Virus record (IMG/VR): IMGVR_UViG_3300046167_000351
Span: 1 to 23,550 of that record
Reading direction: 5' to 3' (one strand)
Origin: a virus
DNA: 23,550 nt
The translations under genes were made by a program, and so were the position numbers. The first letter of the stretch is position 1, and the number at the start of each line of letters is the position of its first letter. The notes beneath the pieces were generated by a model. The model was not told the origin of the DNA. It made no database searches and saw only the letters and a program-made list of their open reading frames with translations. Of this stretch, positions 14,823 through 22,914 are shown in pieces.

Positions 14823-17057
14823 ATGTACTTAGTGTTCGATAGTGAGACCCAGATACATAAGAAGTATAAGCGTACTGCTAATCCTTTCATACCTGAGAAC
14901 TACGTAGTAGCTAGGGGATGGAAGAAAGAAGGAGATGCACAGAACTCTGTGCAGTTCTACAAACCTTCCCAGGATAACTGGTTAGTGATTGACGATGATG
15001 TAACTGTACTAGTAGGACACAACATTAAGTTCGATTTACTTTACGAGATGCAAGCTGGCAACCCTTACCTACGTGATTTCTATAAACGTGGTGGTAGTAT
15101 ATGGTGTACGCAGTACGCTGAGTACTTATTGAATGCTATGCAGCGACAGTATCACATGAATTCTATGGATAGTATTGTAGAAACTTATGGAGGTAGAAAG
15201 AAAATAGATGGAATGAAAGCCTTGTGGCAATCAGGAGTACAGACCGCAGACATTGACCCAGAGCTAGTCAAAGATTATTTGATTGGTACTGAGGCTGAGG
15301 GCAGGAACTCAGGCGACATAGGCAACACGGAACTAATATACCTTGGGCAACTTAAATCTGCCCAGACACTAGGCATGACAGAATCATTACGATTACGTAT
15401 GGATGGACTTGCAGCAACAACTGAGATGGAATACAATGGGCTTAAGGTATGTACTACCACAGCCAAGAAAGACTTATCACTTCTCAATGACCAACTGAAA
15501 GCTGCCAAGAAAGACCTGAGTAAATACATAGCAGATATACCTGAGGAAGTAGGATTCAAGTGGTCCTCTACCGTATGTAAGTCTGCCATAATATACGGTG
15601 GTTCAATACGCTACCGTGTACGTGATACCTACTTAGACGAGAAGACAGGTAAACTAGCAAGACTCAAGGCTACAGAGAAGTGGCCCCTAGTTAATGCAGT
15701 CCCTGTAAAACCAGAGCTGCTAGGTACACAAACACAAGATGTATTTCTGTCAGGCAAGAACAAGGGCAAGCTTAGGTTCAAGAATGTAGCTGTGAAGGGA
15801 GAGCTAAAGACTAAGCTACAAGATAGATACTATGACTTGCCAGGATATGTTAACCCTACTGCGGTGGGTGCTGAGAAAACTAAGAACACTGATGGCAGGG
15901 GTAATGTACTTTACTCAACTGATTCAGAGACAATGATTATGTTAGGTAACTCAGACGTACCCTTCCTTAAAGCGTTAGCTGAGAAGATTAGATTAGACAA
16001 GGAGATAGGTACTTACTACGTGACTGTGGATGGTAATGGTATCATGAAAGGTATGCTGACTTGCGTAAGTCCTGAGGATAATGTCCTACACCACATGCTT
16101 AACCATACTACTACAGTAACAAGCAGACTATCTAGTTCTAATCCTAACTGTCAGAACATACCGAAGTCACCTTCGCGTGTCAAAGCTATGTTCGTATCCA
16201 GATTCAAGGACGGTATGGTTGGCGAGATAGATTACTCCCAACTAGAAGTTGTAGTCCAAGGGCTGCTTACTAATGACAAGCAGCTAGTCTCTGACTTGAT
16301 TAACCGTGTAGACTTTCACTGCAAGCGTGTATCCGCTAAGTTTAATATAGACTACAAGGATGCTGTGAAGTGGTGTAAGGATGAGACTGACCCGAACTAC
16401 AAGACATGGCAGCCACGCAGACAAGGTGCTAAGGAGTTTAGTTTCCAACGTACCTATGGCGCAGGGGCTAGTACCATTGCACTATCAACAGGTATGTCCA
16501 TTCAGGATGTAGAAGAGTTGATAGAGGCAGAGAATAAACTCTACCCAGGCGTTATCAGTTTCAATGCTGAGGTGGAGCGTACAGTTACTGCAACTGCTGA
16601 GGGATTCAGAGACCCCCTCATGGGATACCGAGCATTCAGGAGAGGCGAGTGGCAGTCACCCACGGGTACAATGTACTCATGGAGAACATATGATGCACCA
16701 TCCTTTCTCAAGAAGCGTGGTATCATAGACACGTTCAGTCCACCTGAGCTTAAGAACTATCCTGTTCAAGGCACAGGTGGTGAGATAGTACAGCTAGTAC
16801 TAGGTAAACTATGGCGTTACTTCATGAAGAAAGATAACTGGGATGGTAAAGCATTCCTAGTTAACACAGTGCATGACTGTGTATGGTTCGACATGGATGC
16901 GTCAGTCGCAGAAGAAGTCTTAAAGACTGCTAAAATTATTATGGAAGGAGTACCAACTTATCTAAAGAAACATTTTAACATAGACTGTCCTGTCCCATTC
17001 CCTGTGGATGTAGAGATGGGTAGGAATATGTTAGACCTACATCACTTAGAAGCTTAA
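14823..17057 (+). CDS. Family A DNA polymerase (T7 gp5-like)
   Basis: The replicative polymerase has 744 residues. The 3'-5' exonuclease domain shows D6/E8 (FDSET), NIKFD at 67-71, and a GDIGNTELIY segment near 164-173. The polymerase domain shows RLSSSNPNCQNIP around 435-447, motif A EIDYSQLE with D470, motif B with R533, K537, F541, Y545 and G546, and motif C TVHDC with D685. The position equal to E. coli F762 is Phe (F541), where T7 has Tyr. Motif C ends in Cys rather than Glu or Ser. The extra middle segment (about 255-345) may be a host-factor or thumb insertion. The ribosome binding site is TTGGAGGAGTAA. A phage promoter begins on its stop codon. Confidence 0.96.
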   Translation: MYLVFDSETQIHKKYKRTANPFIPENYVVARGWKKEGDAQNSVQFYKPSQDNWLVIDDDVTVLVGHNIKFDLLYEMQAGNPYLRDFYKRGGSIWCTQYAEYLLNAMQRQYHMNSMDSIVETYGGRKKIDGMKALWQSGVQTADIDPELVKDYLIGTEAEGRNSGDIGNTELIYLGQLKSAQTLGMTESLRLRMDGLAATTEMEYNGLKVCTTTAKKDLSLLNDQLKAAKKDLSKYIADIPEEVGFKWSSTVCKSAIIYGGSIRYRVRDTYLDEKTGKLARLKATEKWPLVNAVPVKPELLGTQTQDVFLSGKNKGKLRFKNVAVKGELKTKLQDRYYDLPGYVNPTAVGAEKTKNTDGRGNVLYSTDSETMIMLGNSDVPFLKALAEKIRLDKEIGTYYVTVDGNGIMKGMLTCVSPEDNVLHHMLNHTTTVTSRLSSSNPNCQNIPKSPSRVKAMFVSRFKDGMVGEIDYSQLEVVVQGLLTNDKQLVSDLINRVDFHCKRVSAKFNIDYKDAVKWCKDETDPNYKTWQPRRQGAKEFSFQRTYGAGASTIALSTGMSIQDVEELIEAENKLYPGVISFNAEVERTVTATAEGFRDPLMGYRAFRRGEWQSPTGTMYSWRTYDAPSFLKKRGIIDTFSPPELKNYPVQGTGGEIVQLVLGKLWRYFMKKDNWDGKAFLVNTVHDCVWFDMDASVAEEVLKTAKIIMEGVPTYLKKHFNIDCPVPFPVDVEMGRNMLDLHHLEA

Positions 17058-17080
17058 TGCTTCTCTATAGAGAACGTAAG
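17054..17080 (+). promoter_or_regulatory. Putative phage RNA polymerase promoter 3
   Basis: TTAATGCTTCTCTATAGAGAACGTAAG overlaps the DNA polymerase stop. CTCTATAGAG is a 10-base palindrome and the whole motif recurs at 21839. It would drive the ssDNA-binding protein, both nucleases and the phage RNA polymerase itself, a positive feedback loop. Confidence 0.8.
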
Positions 17081-17121
17081 TTTCTCTTAATTAAAACCAA
17101 TTATTATATAACGGAGCTAAT

Positions 17122-18015
17122 ATGACTAACTCATTACTAAACGACATTAAAGAACTAGCATCTTCTGGTTCATTAGAAAACCAAACAGTAACTAAATCTG
17201 CATACGTAAGACCTGTAACACCTGAGGGTGTAACTACAGCTAGGCTTATAGGGTATGTTGAATTAGGATACCAACCTCAGAGACCTTATCAGGGACAAGA
17301 GAAACCTGATGCACCTATGGTAACATTAACATGGGAACTCAATGGACCAGCCTACATGAAGAATGTAGCTAAGGATGGGGAAGCTGAGAAGATAGTACCA
17401 ACAATTCACAGAGAAACAATTAAGCTTTCTACTAATGAACGTGCTAAGTACTTTAAACTGTTTAATAAAATGCGTAGACCTAACTCGGATGTCGTTCACA
17501 TGGCACAGATGGTAGGGTCAGGATGTATAATAAGAATAAAACATAACACCTCAAAGAAGGACCCTAGTATTAAGTACGCTAACATCTATACACCTGTAGA
17601 TGGTTGGATGGTTTCACCACCTATCGAAACATCTGCAGCTACTAATGAGACTAGAGAAGTCCCTGTACCTGCTGCTGTCGGACCATTACAAGTATTCCTT
17701 TGGTCTGCACCTAGCATGGACCAGTGGAACTCACTGTACCAAGACGGTACATATACCAGAAAGGTTGATGGTGTTGATGTAGAACTAAGCAGAAACTTCG
17801 TACAGTTTAAAATACTAGGTGCATCTAACCTAAGTGGTTCTAAGCTAGAGAGTATGCTGATTGAGAACAATGCACTCAAGACTACCCTAGAGGCTAAGGC
17901 TATATCAGACTCGGCTTACAACAACACTAAACCTGTTGTAGTAGAGACCCCTGCCCCTGTAGCAGTAGCTGCAGCAGCGGAGGATAATCCTCTAGAGTTA
18001 CTTGGCCTTGCATAA
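17122..18015 (+). CDS. Putative single-stranded DNA-binding protein
   Basis: The 297-residue protein follows a phage promoter and an ACGGAGCTAAT binding site. Its first 170 residues are strand-rich, with VTTARLIGYVELGYQPQRPYQGQ and MVTLTWELNGP. An Ala/Pro/Val-rich linker (about 270-285) leads to a short tail EDNPLELLGLA. The place between DNA polymerase and exonuclease, strong expression signals and a flexible linker with tail fit a phage ssDNA-binding protein, as at this place in related genomes. No diagnostic motif is present, so the call leans on context. Confidence 0.55.
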   Translation: MTNSLLNDIKELASSGSLENQTVTKSAYVRPVTPEGVTTARLIGYVELGYQPQRPYQGQEKPDAPMVTLTWELNGPAYMKNVAKDGEAEKIVPTIHRETIKLSTNERAKYFKLFNKMRRPNSDVVHMAQMVGSGCIIRIKHNTSKKDPSIKYANIYTPVDGWMVSPPIETSAATNETREVPVPAAVGPLQVFLWSAPSMDQWNSLYQDGTYTRKVDGVDVELSRNFVQFKILGASNLSGSKLESMLIENNALKTTLEAKAISDSAYNNTKPVVVETPAPVAVAAAAEDNPLELLGLA

Positions 18016-18980
18016 TGACTAACTTGCTAGACCAGATAGACTTCTCTGATTTAGATAACAACGTGCACTCTATGGTCCTGAGCAGTTATGCTGCTCAGGT
18101 TCCAGGGAGAGTTGCACATATAGATGCTGACTTCATAGCGTATCAAGTAGCCTGTGAGACAAGAGATGAGCTCGATGGATTGAAACCCAGGAGAACTCTG
18201 GAGCAGATGAAAGAACAAGTCAGGTCTATAGCAGATTATCAAACTAAATTAGTAGGAGCAGAGAGCTATGTATTATATATCACTCCACCAGCCTCGACTA
18301 AGGGCGGACGGTCCGATACTGCGGTTGCCAAGGAGTACCAGGGTAACAGGAAAGGACGGGTTAAACCTGAACACCTTGATACCATTAGAGCCTACATGGG
18401 TGAATCTTTGCCTTCTAACATCTCCCTCAATCAAGAAGCGGATGATGCTTTATGTCAGGCGATGTATAAGGCAATGGAAGAAGGCAATCCAGACCTTCAT
18501 GTCCTCTGTTCTAAGGACAAGGATTTAAATATGGCCCCAGGATATTACTGGGATTACAATGAACAACTAGTACTTAACTGTGAAGATACATTCGGATGGA
18601 TAGGATTAGATAGAAGTAAGAAGTCACCTAAGGTAGTGGGTAGAGGAACTAAGTTCTTCTGGGCGCAGCTGTTAATGGGTGACGCTGCAGATAACATATT
18701 AGGATTACCTAGCTACCATGAGAACGGTAGAGACCATAAGTGTGGTCCTGTTACTACATACAACTTCTTGAAGGATGCTAAGTCAAACATAGAATGCTAT
18801 GACATAGTAAGAGATTTATATAAAGGAAGTAAACATGAATGGATTAATTGGAGAACTGGTAGCAAGACTACTTGCTATCATAGTTTGTATGGTGATGCTA
18901 ATAGCCTATGGCTTTTACGTTATCCTGGTGACAGTATCGATGCTTTTCTACGGGAGACTCTGGAGGAGAAAGAAAAATGA
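18015..18980 (+). CDS. 5'-3' exonuclease (T7 gp6 / FLAP nuclease-like)
   Basis: The product has 321 residues. Acidic metal-binding residues of the PIN/FLAP fold are visible: D37/D39 (HIDADFIAYQ), E141/D143/D144 (QEADDAL), D168/D170 (SKDKDL) and D223/D226 (MGDAADNILGLP). It removes RNA primers and degrades host DNA in T7-like phages. A helix-hairpin-like GPVTTYNFLKDA follows. It shares one base with the previous stop. A perfect hairpin occurs in its coding sequence at 18077-18099, and a membrane-protein frame overlaps its end. Confidence 0.9.
   Translation: MTNLLDQIDFSDLDNNVHSMVLSSYAAQVPGRVAHIDADFIAYQVACETRDELDGLKPRRTLEQMKEQVRSIADYQTKLVGAESYVLYITPPASTKGGRSDTAVAKEYQGNRKGRVKPEHLDTIRAYMGESLPSNISLNQEADDALCQAMYKAMEEGNPDLHVLCSKDKDLNMAPGYYWDYNEQLVLNCEDTFGWIGLDRSKKSPKVVGRGTKFFWAQLLMGDAADNILGLPSYHENGRDHKCGPVTTYNFLKDAKSNIECYDIVRDLYKGSKHEWINWRTGSKTTCYHSLYGDANSLWLLRYPGDSIDAFLRETLEEKEK
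18077..18099 (+). other. Perfect 9-bp hairpin inside the exonuclease gene
   Basis: CCTGAGCAG (18077-18085) and CTGCTCAGG (18091-18099) are exact reverse complements around loop TTATG. It lies about 62 bases inside the gene. No T-run follows. It may modulate translation or RNA decay, or be chance in coding sequence. Confidence 0.5.
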
Positions 18981-19047
18981 AATACGAGAAACTGAGAACA
19001 AGCCAGATAAAAAGCGTGAGAGCTTTACTATTAAAGAAACAAAATAA
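18835..19047 (+). CDS. Possible overlapping membrane protein (70 aa)
   Basis: An ATG preceded by AAAGGAAGTAAAC opens a frame overlapping the exonuclease end and the endonuclease VII start. It encodes one or two hydrophobic helices (about residues 9-40, LLAIIVCMVMLIAYGFYVILV) then a basic, charged tail. The exonuclease frame here (SLYGDANSLWLLRYPGDS) looks conserved, so this frame could be an accident of composition. The good binding site and clear membrane-protein pattern make it worth listing at low confidence. Function unknown. Confidence 0.25.
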   Translation: MNGLIGELVARLLAIIVCMVMLIAYGFYVILVTVSMLFYGRLWRRKKNEIRETENKPDKKRESFTIKETK

Positions 19048-19375
19048 TACTTGTCCTTTATGTGAAGGTAAGATAGGTACAGCTAGGTCAAAGAAGAGAC
19101 CTGCTTTAGACCATGACCATACTACAGGTATAATACGTGACGTGTTATGTATCAACTGTAATGGTATGGAAGGTAAGATATGGAACCTGCTTAGACGTAT
19201 GAAGAAAGGAGAGGCTAGAAATATTTTAAGTAAGCTACTTGAATATTACGAGCGTCATGACCATATGCCACATGGACCTATACTACATCCGACACATTTA
19301 ACTGACGCAGAGAAGAGAGACAGACGTAACTTAAAGCAGCGCAAGAAAAGAGCTGAGGCTAAAAGGAACAAGTAA
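18977..19375 (+). CDS. Recombination endonuclease VII-like HNH nuclease
   Basis: The 132-residue protein matches the zinc-bound endonuclease VII family: C26/C29 (CPLCEG), the catalytic DHDHTTG at residues 45-51, and C58/C61-N (LCINCNG). These enzymes cut Holliday junctions and branched DNA. Here it would take the place of T7 gp3 in resolving replicating DNA and clearing host DNA. The C-terminus is a long basic helix. The start overlaps the exonuclease end by four bases, with GGAGGAG upstream. The stop shares a base with the RNA polymerase start. Confidence 0.9.
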   Translation: MKYEKLRTSQIKSVRALLLKKQNNTCPLCEGKIGTARSKKRPALDHDHTTGIIRDVLCINCNGMEGKIWNLLRRMKKGEARNILSKLLEYYERHDHMPHGPILHPTHLTDAEKRDRRNLKQRKKRAEAKRNK

Positions 19376-21837
19376 TGAAAACCATAGGAGAGCAACTAGA
19401 CTGGGAGCACAACATGGCTACTCGCGGAGTCGAAAGATTCCGCAAGCAGCAAGCTGAAGCTACTGAGTCTAGAGGACACGAGACTTCTGCTGGCAGCAGA
19501 CTTCTCAAGTCCTACGTCATAACTATATCAGATAGAATTGCTCTTTACTTAGAGGGCAAGCACCCTGAAGGTAGACGTAGGAACAAGTTCAGTAAGTTAC
19601 TGGACACAATAGATACAGATAAGGTTGCTATGATAGCCTTAAGGAATGTTATAGCATCCGTGTTTAAGAATGGTACAGGTATAGCAAGCATATCTATTCA
19701 GATAGGTAGGCAGTGTGAGGACGAGCTGCGCTTAACCAAGTTTCAAACAGAGTACAAAGAATACTACGATAGTCTTATACGAGACATGCAGCGTAAGAAC
19801 ATAGCTAACTACAGGCACAAGAGAACTGTACTTACTGCTAAAGGTAAGGACAGAGGATTACTGTGGGAGAGTTGGTCAGAGCAAGATGCCTTTGGTGTTG
19901 GTGCTCTGGTTATATCTTTGCTCATGGAAGTGTGTGACCTAGTAGAGCGCAATGATGCCCCTGCTAGTAAAGGCTACATGAAGGGACAATCTATGTTAGT
20001 GCCTACTCAAGCATGTTTAGATTGGATATCTAATCATGATGAGGTAGTAGAGCTAACTAGTCCAGATAGAATGCCTTGCATAATACCACCAGCTAATTGG
20101 ATATCGGTAACAGATGGAGGCTTCTGGTCTCCTAACCTACGTAAGAGAACGCCTTTGATTAAGTCTAAGCTTATGAGTAAAGAGCGAGAGATTATGTATG
20201 CTGAGGCAGATATGCCTGGAGTATTGAATGCAGTTAACACAATGCAAGCAACTGCTTGGAGAATTAACACTAGAGTTAAGGCTGTGTTAGATGAGGTATG
20301 GGCTAAGAACTTGGGCTGTGGTATGCCACGCTCTGAGCCTTATGTATTCCCACCTTGTCCCCTAGAAGAGCACCAGATTGCATCTGAGCTACCTTACGAT
20401 AGCCCTGAGCTTGCTATGTTCAATGAATGGAAAGTAGTTACTAGAGAGCTGCATACCCAGGAGAAAGAACGAGTAGCCAAGAACCTAGCCCTCATACGTA
20501 CTATGAGACTAGCTAGAGAGATGGAGAAGCATGATAACTTCTGGTATGTATACCAGTGTGACTTCCGTGGTAGAGTATACGCAGCTAGTGCTGGGTTAAC
20601 TCCGCAGGGTACTGACCACAGTAAAGCTTTGATTGAGTTCAGTACAGGCGATGCCTTGACTGATGAGAACGGTCTGCGTTGGTTCATGATAAACGGTGCT
20701 AACAAGTACGGTAATGATAAGGTAAGCTATGAAGATAGAGTTGCTTGGGTACAAGATAACAAAGACTTCATTATAGAATGCGCTAATGACCCTATAAGTA
20801 ACAGAGGTTTCTGGGCTAACTCAGACAAGCCTTTCCAGTTCCTTGCTTGGGTCTTTGAATGTGCTGATATGTTTAAGTTGAGTAACCCTTATGAGTTCGT
20901 ATCTCACTTACCTGTAGCACTAGATGGTAGCTGCAATGGACTACAACACTTCTCTGCTATGCTATCAGATGAAGTAGGTGGTAAGTCAGTTAACCTATCC
21001 CCTAACACTTTACCTGCTGATATATATCAGGACGTAGCTAACGTGTGTTACGCTAAACTATTAGACCGAGCAAAGCTAGGAGAGGCTCCTGCTATCAACT
21101 GGCTAAAGGCTCTAGGTCCAGGAGGTATGTCACGTAAGCTACCTAAGAAACCTGTAATGACCCTGCCTTATGGGTCAACTCAACAGGCATGTACTACTAG
21201 TATATACAACTATGTGACTGACAATCTTTCAGATAAGTTTGATAAGAATACATTCTTTAAACATTCTATATACCTTAACCCATTGCTATGGGCCTCTATA
21301 AACGAGGTAGTTATAGCAGCTAGGGCAGCTATGGATTGGATACAAGAGTGCAGCGTTATACTTGCTAGGAAGAATATACCATTGAAGTACTACAGTCCAT
21401 TAGGATTTCCTGTACTACAAGCTACACAGAAGTACAAGTCTAAACAGATACGTACACAAATCAATGGTAACTTACAAGTAAGAGTAGCTACTTACACAGA
21501 CCAATTAGATACTAGGAAGCAGCGTCAGGGCAGTAGTCCTAACCTAGTACACCATGTGGATGCCTGTCATATGATGATGGTTGTTAATGCGTGTTCAAGT
21601 AACGGGGTATCTAACTTCGCCATGATACACGATGACTTTGGTGTACCAGCTAAGTATGCAGCAGACCTACAGAAGAATATAAGGCAGCAATTTGTAGCAT
21701 TGCATAACTACAACGACGTACTACAAGACTTTAAACAACAACATGAAGACGTTTATAACGTAGAATTACCGAGTTTACCTAGTAGAGGAAGCTTGGATAT
21801 AACGGAGGTACTTAACTCAGACTACTTCTTTAATTAA
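19375..21837 (+). CDS. T7-type single-subunit RNA polymerase
   Basis: The enzyme has 820 residues against 883 in T7. Family motifs are in order: DFRGRVYA at 396-403, DGSCNGLQHFSAML with catalytic D517, KKPVMTLPYGS with K591 and Y599 (T7 K631, Y639), and MIHDDFG with catalytic D753 (T7 D812). The region at about 685-720 before SPNLVHHVDACHM is the specificity loop, the likely reader of the repeated promoters seen here. The C-terminus ends DYFFN, resembling the aromatic foot of T7. The gene lies after the replication genes and directly before the structural genes, unlike T7. Confidence 0.97.
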   Translation: MKTIGEQLDWEHNMATRGVERFRKQQAEATESRGHETSAGSRLLKSYVITISDRIALYLEGKHPEGRRRNKFSKLLDTIDTDKVAMIALRNVIASVFKNGTGIASISIQIGRQCEDELRLTKFQTEYKEYYDSLIRDMQRKNIANYRHKRTVLTAKGKDRGLLWESWSEQDAFGVGALVISLLMEVCDLVERNDAPASKGYMKGQSMLVPTQACLDWISNHDEVVELTSPDRMPCIIPPANWISVTDGGFWSPNLRKRTPLIKSKLMSKEREIMYAEADMPGVLNAVNTMQATAWRINTRVKAVLDEVWAKNLGCGMPRSEPYVFPPCPLEEHQIASELPYDSPELAMFNEWKVVTRELHTQEKERVAKNLALIRTMRLAREMEKHDNFWYVYQCDFRGRVYAASAGLTPQGTDHSKALIEFSTGDALTDENGLRWFMINGANKYGNDKVSYEDRVAWVQDNKDFIIECANDPISNRGFWANSDKPFQFLAWVFECADMFKLSNPYEFVSHLPVALDGSCNGLQHFSAMLSDEVGGKSVNLSPNTLPADIYQDVANVCYAKLLDRAKLGEAPAINWLKALGPGGMSRKLPKKPVMTLPYGSTQQACTTSIYNYVTDNLSDKFDKNTFFKHSIYLNPLLWASINEVVIAARAAMDWIQECSVILARKNIPLKYYSPLGFPVLQATQKYKSKQIRTQINGNLQVRVATYTDQLDTRKQRQGSSPNLVHHVDACHMMMVVNACSSNGVSNFAMIHDDFGVPAKYAADLQKNIRQQFVALHNYNDVLQDFKQQHEDVYNVELPSLPSRGSLDITEVLNSDYFFN

Positions 21838-21838
21838 C

Positions 21839-21865
21839 TTAGTGCTTCTCTATAGAGATATAACG
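21839..21865 (+). promoter_or_regulatory. Putative phage RNA polymerase promoter 4 (structural genes)
   Basis: TTAGTGCTTCTCTATAGAGATATAACG starts just after the RNA polymerase stop. It shares the full TGCTTCTCTATAGAGA block with 17054. It precedes the structural operon and would act like a T7 class III promoter. Confidence 0.82.
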
Positions 21866-21877
21866 AAAGGAGGTATT

Positions 21878-22024
21878 ATGTCCTATGCAGATTTATCTAA
21901 GGACGACCAGATACTTACCGCTATTAAATTTATAGCTGTAGGTTCAGAGATACCTTTAGAGTTACAAGAAGAATTAGGTTCTGAATTAGTTTACGAGGTA
22001 AGTAATCCTATTAAAGGAGACTGA
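21878..22024 (+). CDS. Small hypothetical protein (48 aa)
   Basis: The start at 21878 is fixed by an excellent AAAGGAGG binding site. An upstream in-frame ATG at 21842 lies inside the promoter and is rejected. The product MSYADLSKDDQILTAIKF... has 48 residues, is acidic and helical, with no known domain. It is the first gene after the structural promoter, so it should be strongly transcribed. Function unknown. Confidence 0.7.
   Translation: MSYADLSKDDQILTAIKFIAVGSEIPLELQEELGSELVYEVSNPIKGD
22014..22019 (+). promoter_or_regulatory. Ribosome binding site that decides a TTG start
   Basis: AAGGAG stands six bases before the TTG at 22026 and inside the end of the preceding gene. There is no alternative ATG near it in that frame, so it supports TTG as the start. 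Confidence 0.6.
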
Positions 22025-22025
22025 T

Positions 22026-22220
22026 TTGAAAATAGAATCAAAGACTACAGATGGACACGTTAGCCAGTCGGTTAGACGTATCCTGACATTTATGACTGCA
22101 CCCTCTACCTTACAACGAGGTGATGGTGAGTTTGGTATAGGCTCTGAACATGCTAAGGCTGAAATAAGAGCTGCATTGTCAGAAGTATTAGGGAGGTATC
22201 CGTGGTACGAAGGGCCTTAG
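22026..22220 (+). CDS. Small hypothetical protein (64 aa), TTG start
   Basis: This 64-residue product starts at TTG, one base after the previous stop, with AAGGAG six bases upstream. It reads MKIESKTTDGHVSQSVRRI then helical segments, ending RYPWYEGP. No domain is recognised. Its end overlaps the acetyltransferase start by 19 bases, so translation is probably coupled. The rare start may keep its level low. Confidence 0.62.
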   Translation: MKIESKTTDGHVSQSVRRILTFMTAPSTLQRGDGEFGIGSEHAKAEIRAALSEVLGRYPWYEGP

Positions 22221-22633
22221 TATCAGACGTAGACCATATATTAGATATCGCAGAGGTATTTAATGATGACTATGGACTACCAAAAATAAATAGAGAAAGA
22301 GCGCGTATAACCTTGTTAGGTTTTATCAAACATGGTGTAGTGTTCTGTTCAGACGCTGGGGCTATAGTAGGCATGACCTACGCAGACCCATTCAGAGACA
22401 GGACCCTGCTGCTAGAAATAGGTTGGTACGCTGATGGTGGAGGAATGACTGGAGTTAAGTTACTTAACACATTCATTAAGGAAGCCAAGAAATTAGAGGT
22501 AGATGCAGTTATTATGAGCACCCTAAGCAATAGTGATTTACGAATTAGTAAGTTCCTGGAGCGGCAAGGCTTCTCAGTATCTGAAACATCCTATACTCTA
22601 GAACTAGGAGGACATATTAAATGTCTATTATAA
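22202..22633 (+). CDS. GNAT-family N-acetyltransferase-like protein
   Basis: The start is a GTG with GGGAGG five bases upstream. The 143-residue product has the GNAT pattern: RRALVSDVDHILDIAEVFN at the N-terminus, central strands (GVVFCSDAGAIVGMTYADP), a helix after the acetyl-CoA region (GVKLLNTFIKEAKKLEVDAVIMST), and a C-terminal FLERQGFSVSETSYTLEL. The usual RGxGxG/A loop is weak (DGGGMTGVKLL). It lies between RNA polymerase and portal. It could acetylate a host or virion protein, but the substrate is unknown. Confidence 0.75.
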   Translation: MVRRALVSDVDHILDIAEVFNDDYGLPKINRERARITLLGFIKHGVVFCSDAGAIVGMTYADPFRDRTLLLEIGWYADGGGMTGVKLLNTFIKEAKKLEVDAVIMSTLSNSDLRISKFLERQGFSVSETSYTLELGGHIKCLL

Positions 22634-22914
22634 CAGGATTACTTGCTGCAAAGCAAGCTAAGAAAAATAGAAAAGAACAAGAGCGAGCCAACCAAGAGGC
22701 AGAGACAAGAGCTATAGAAGCAGCTGCTTTATCTGAGACTCAGGAAGACACAGGCGCTGATATAATATTCGGTGCAGCTAAAGGTGGACGGACGTTACTA
22801 CGTAGACGCCCGACACAAGGTCCAACAACAGGGCCTAGACCAAGGCTTATGGGATTAGGTGGCTTCGGTGGAGGAGACCCTGGCAGAGGCTATAACAATA
22901 TGAGGCTGCTATGA
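22621..22914 (+). CDS. Hypothetical protein preceding portal (97 aa)
   Basis: Residues 5-40 form a charged Ala-rich helix (AAKQAKKNRKEQERANQEAE). The rest is Gly/Pro/Arg-rich and probably disordered (TTGPRPRLMGLGGFGGG). AGGAGG stands nine bases before the ATG. Its stop overlaps the portal start. Such small proteins before the portal are common in this phage group and may be minor virion or assembly proteins. No function assigned. Confidence 0.75.
   Translation: MSIITGLLAAKQAKKNRKEQERANQEAETRAIEAAALSETQEDTGADIIFGAAKGGRTLLRRRPTQGPTTGPRPRLMGLGGFGGGDPGRGYNNMRLL

Noticed and set aside
14938-14963. Short palindromes (GCACAGA/TCTGTGC, AGAACT/AGTTCT) in the DNA polymerase gene
   Set aside because: They are short, mutually exclusive and inside coding sequence, so chance is sufficient.
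18268-18528. Alternative + strand frame inside the exonuclease gene
   Set aside because: The exonuclease frame carries the acidic active-site motifs here, and this frame has no binding site or recognisable product.
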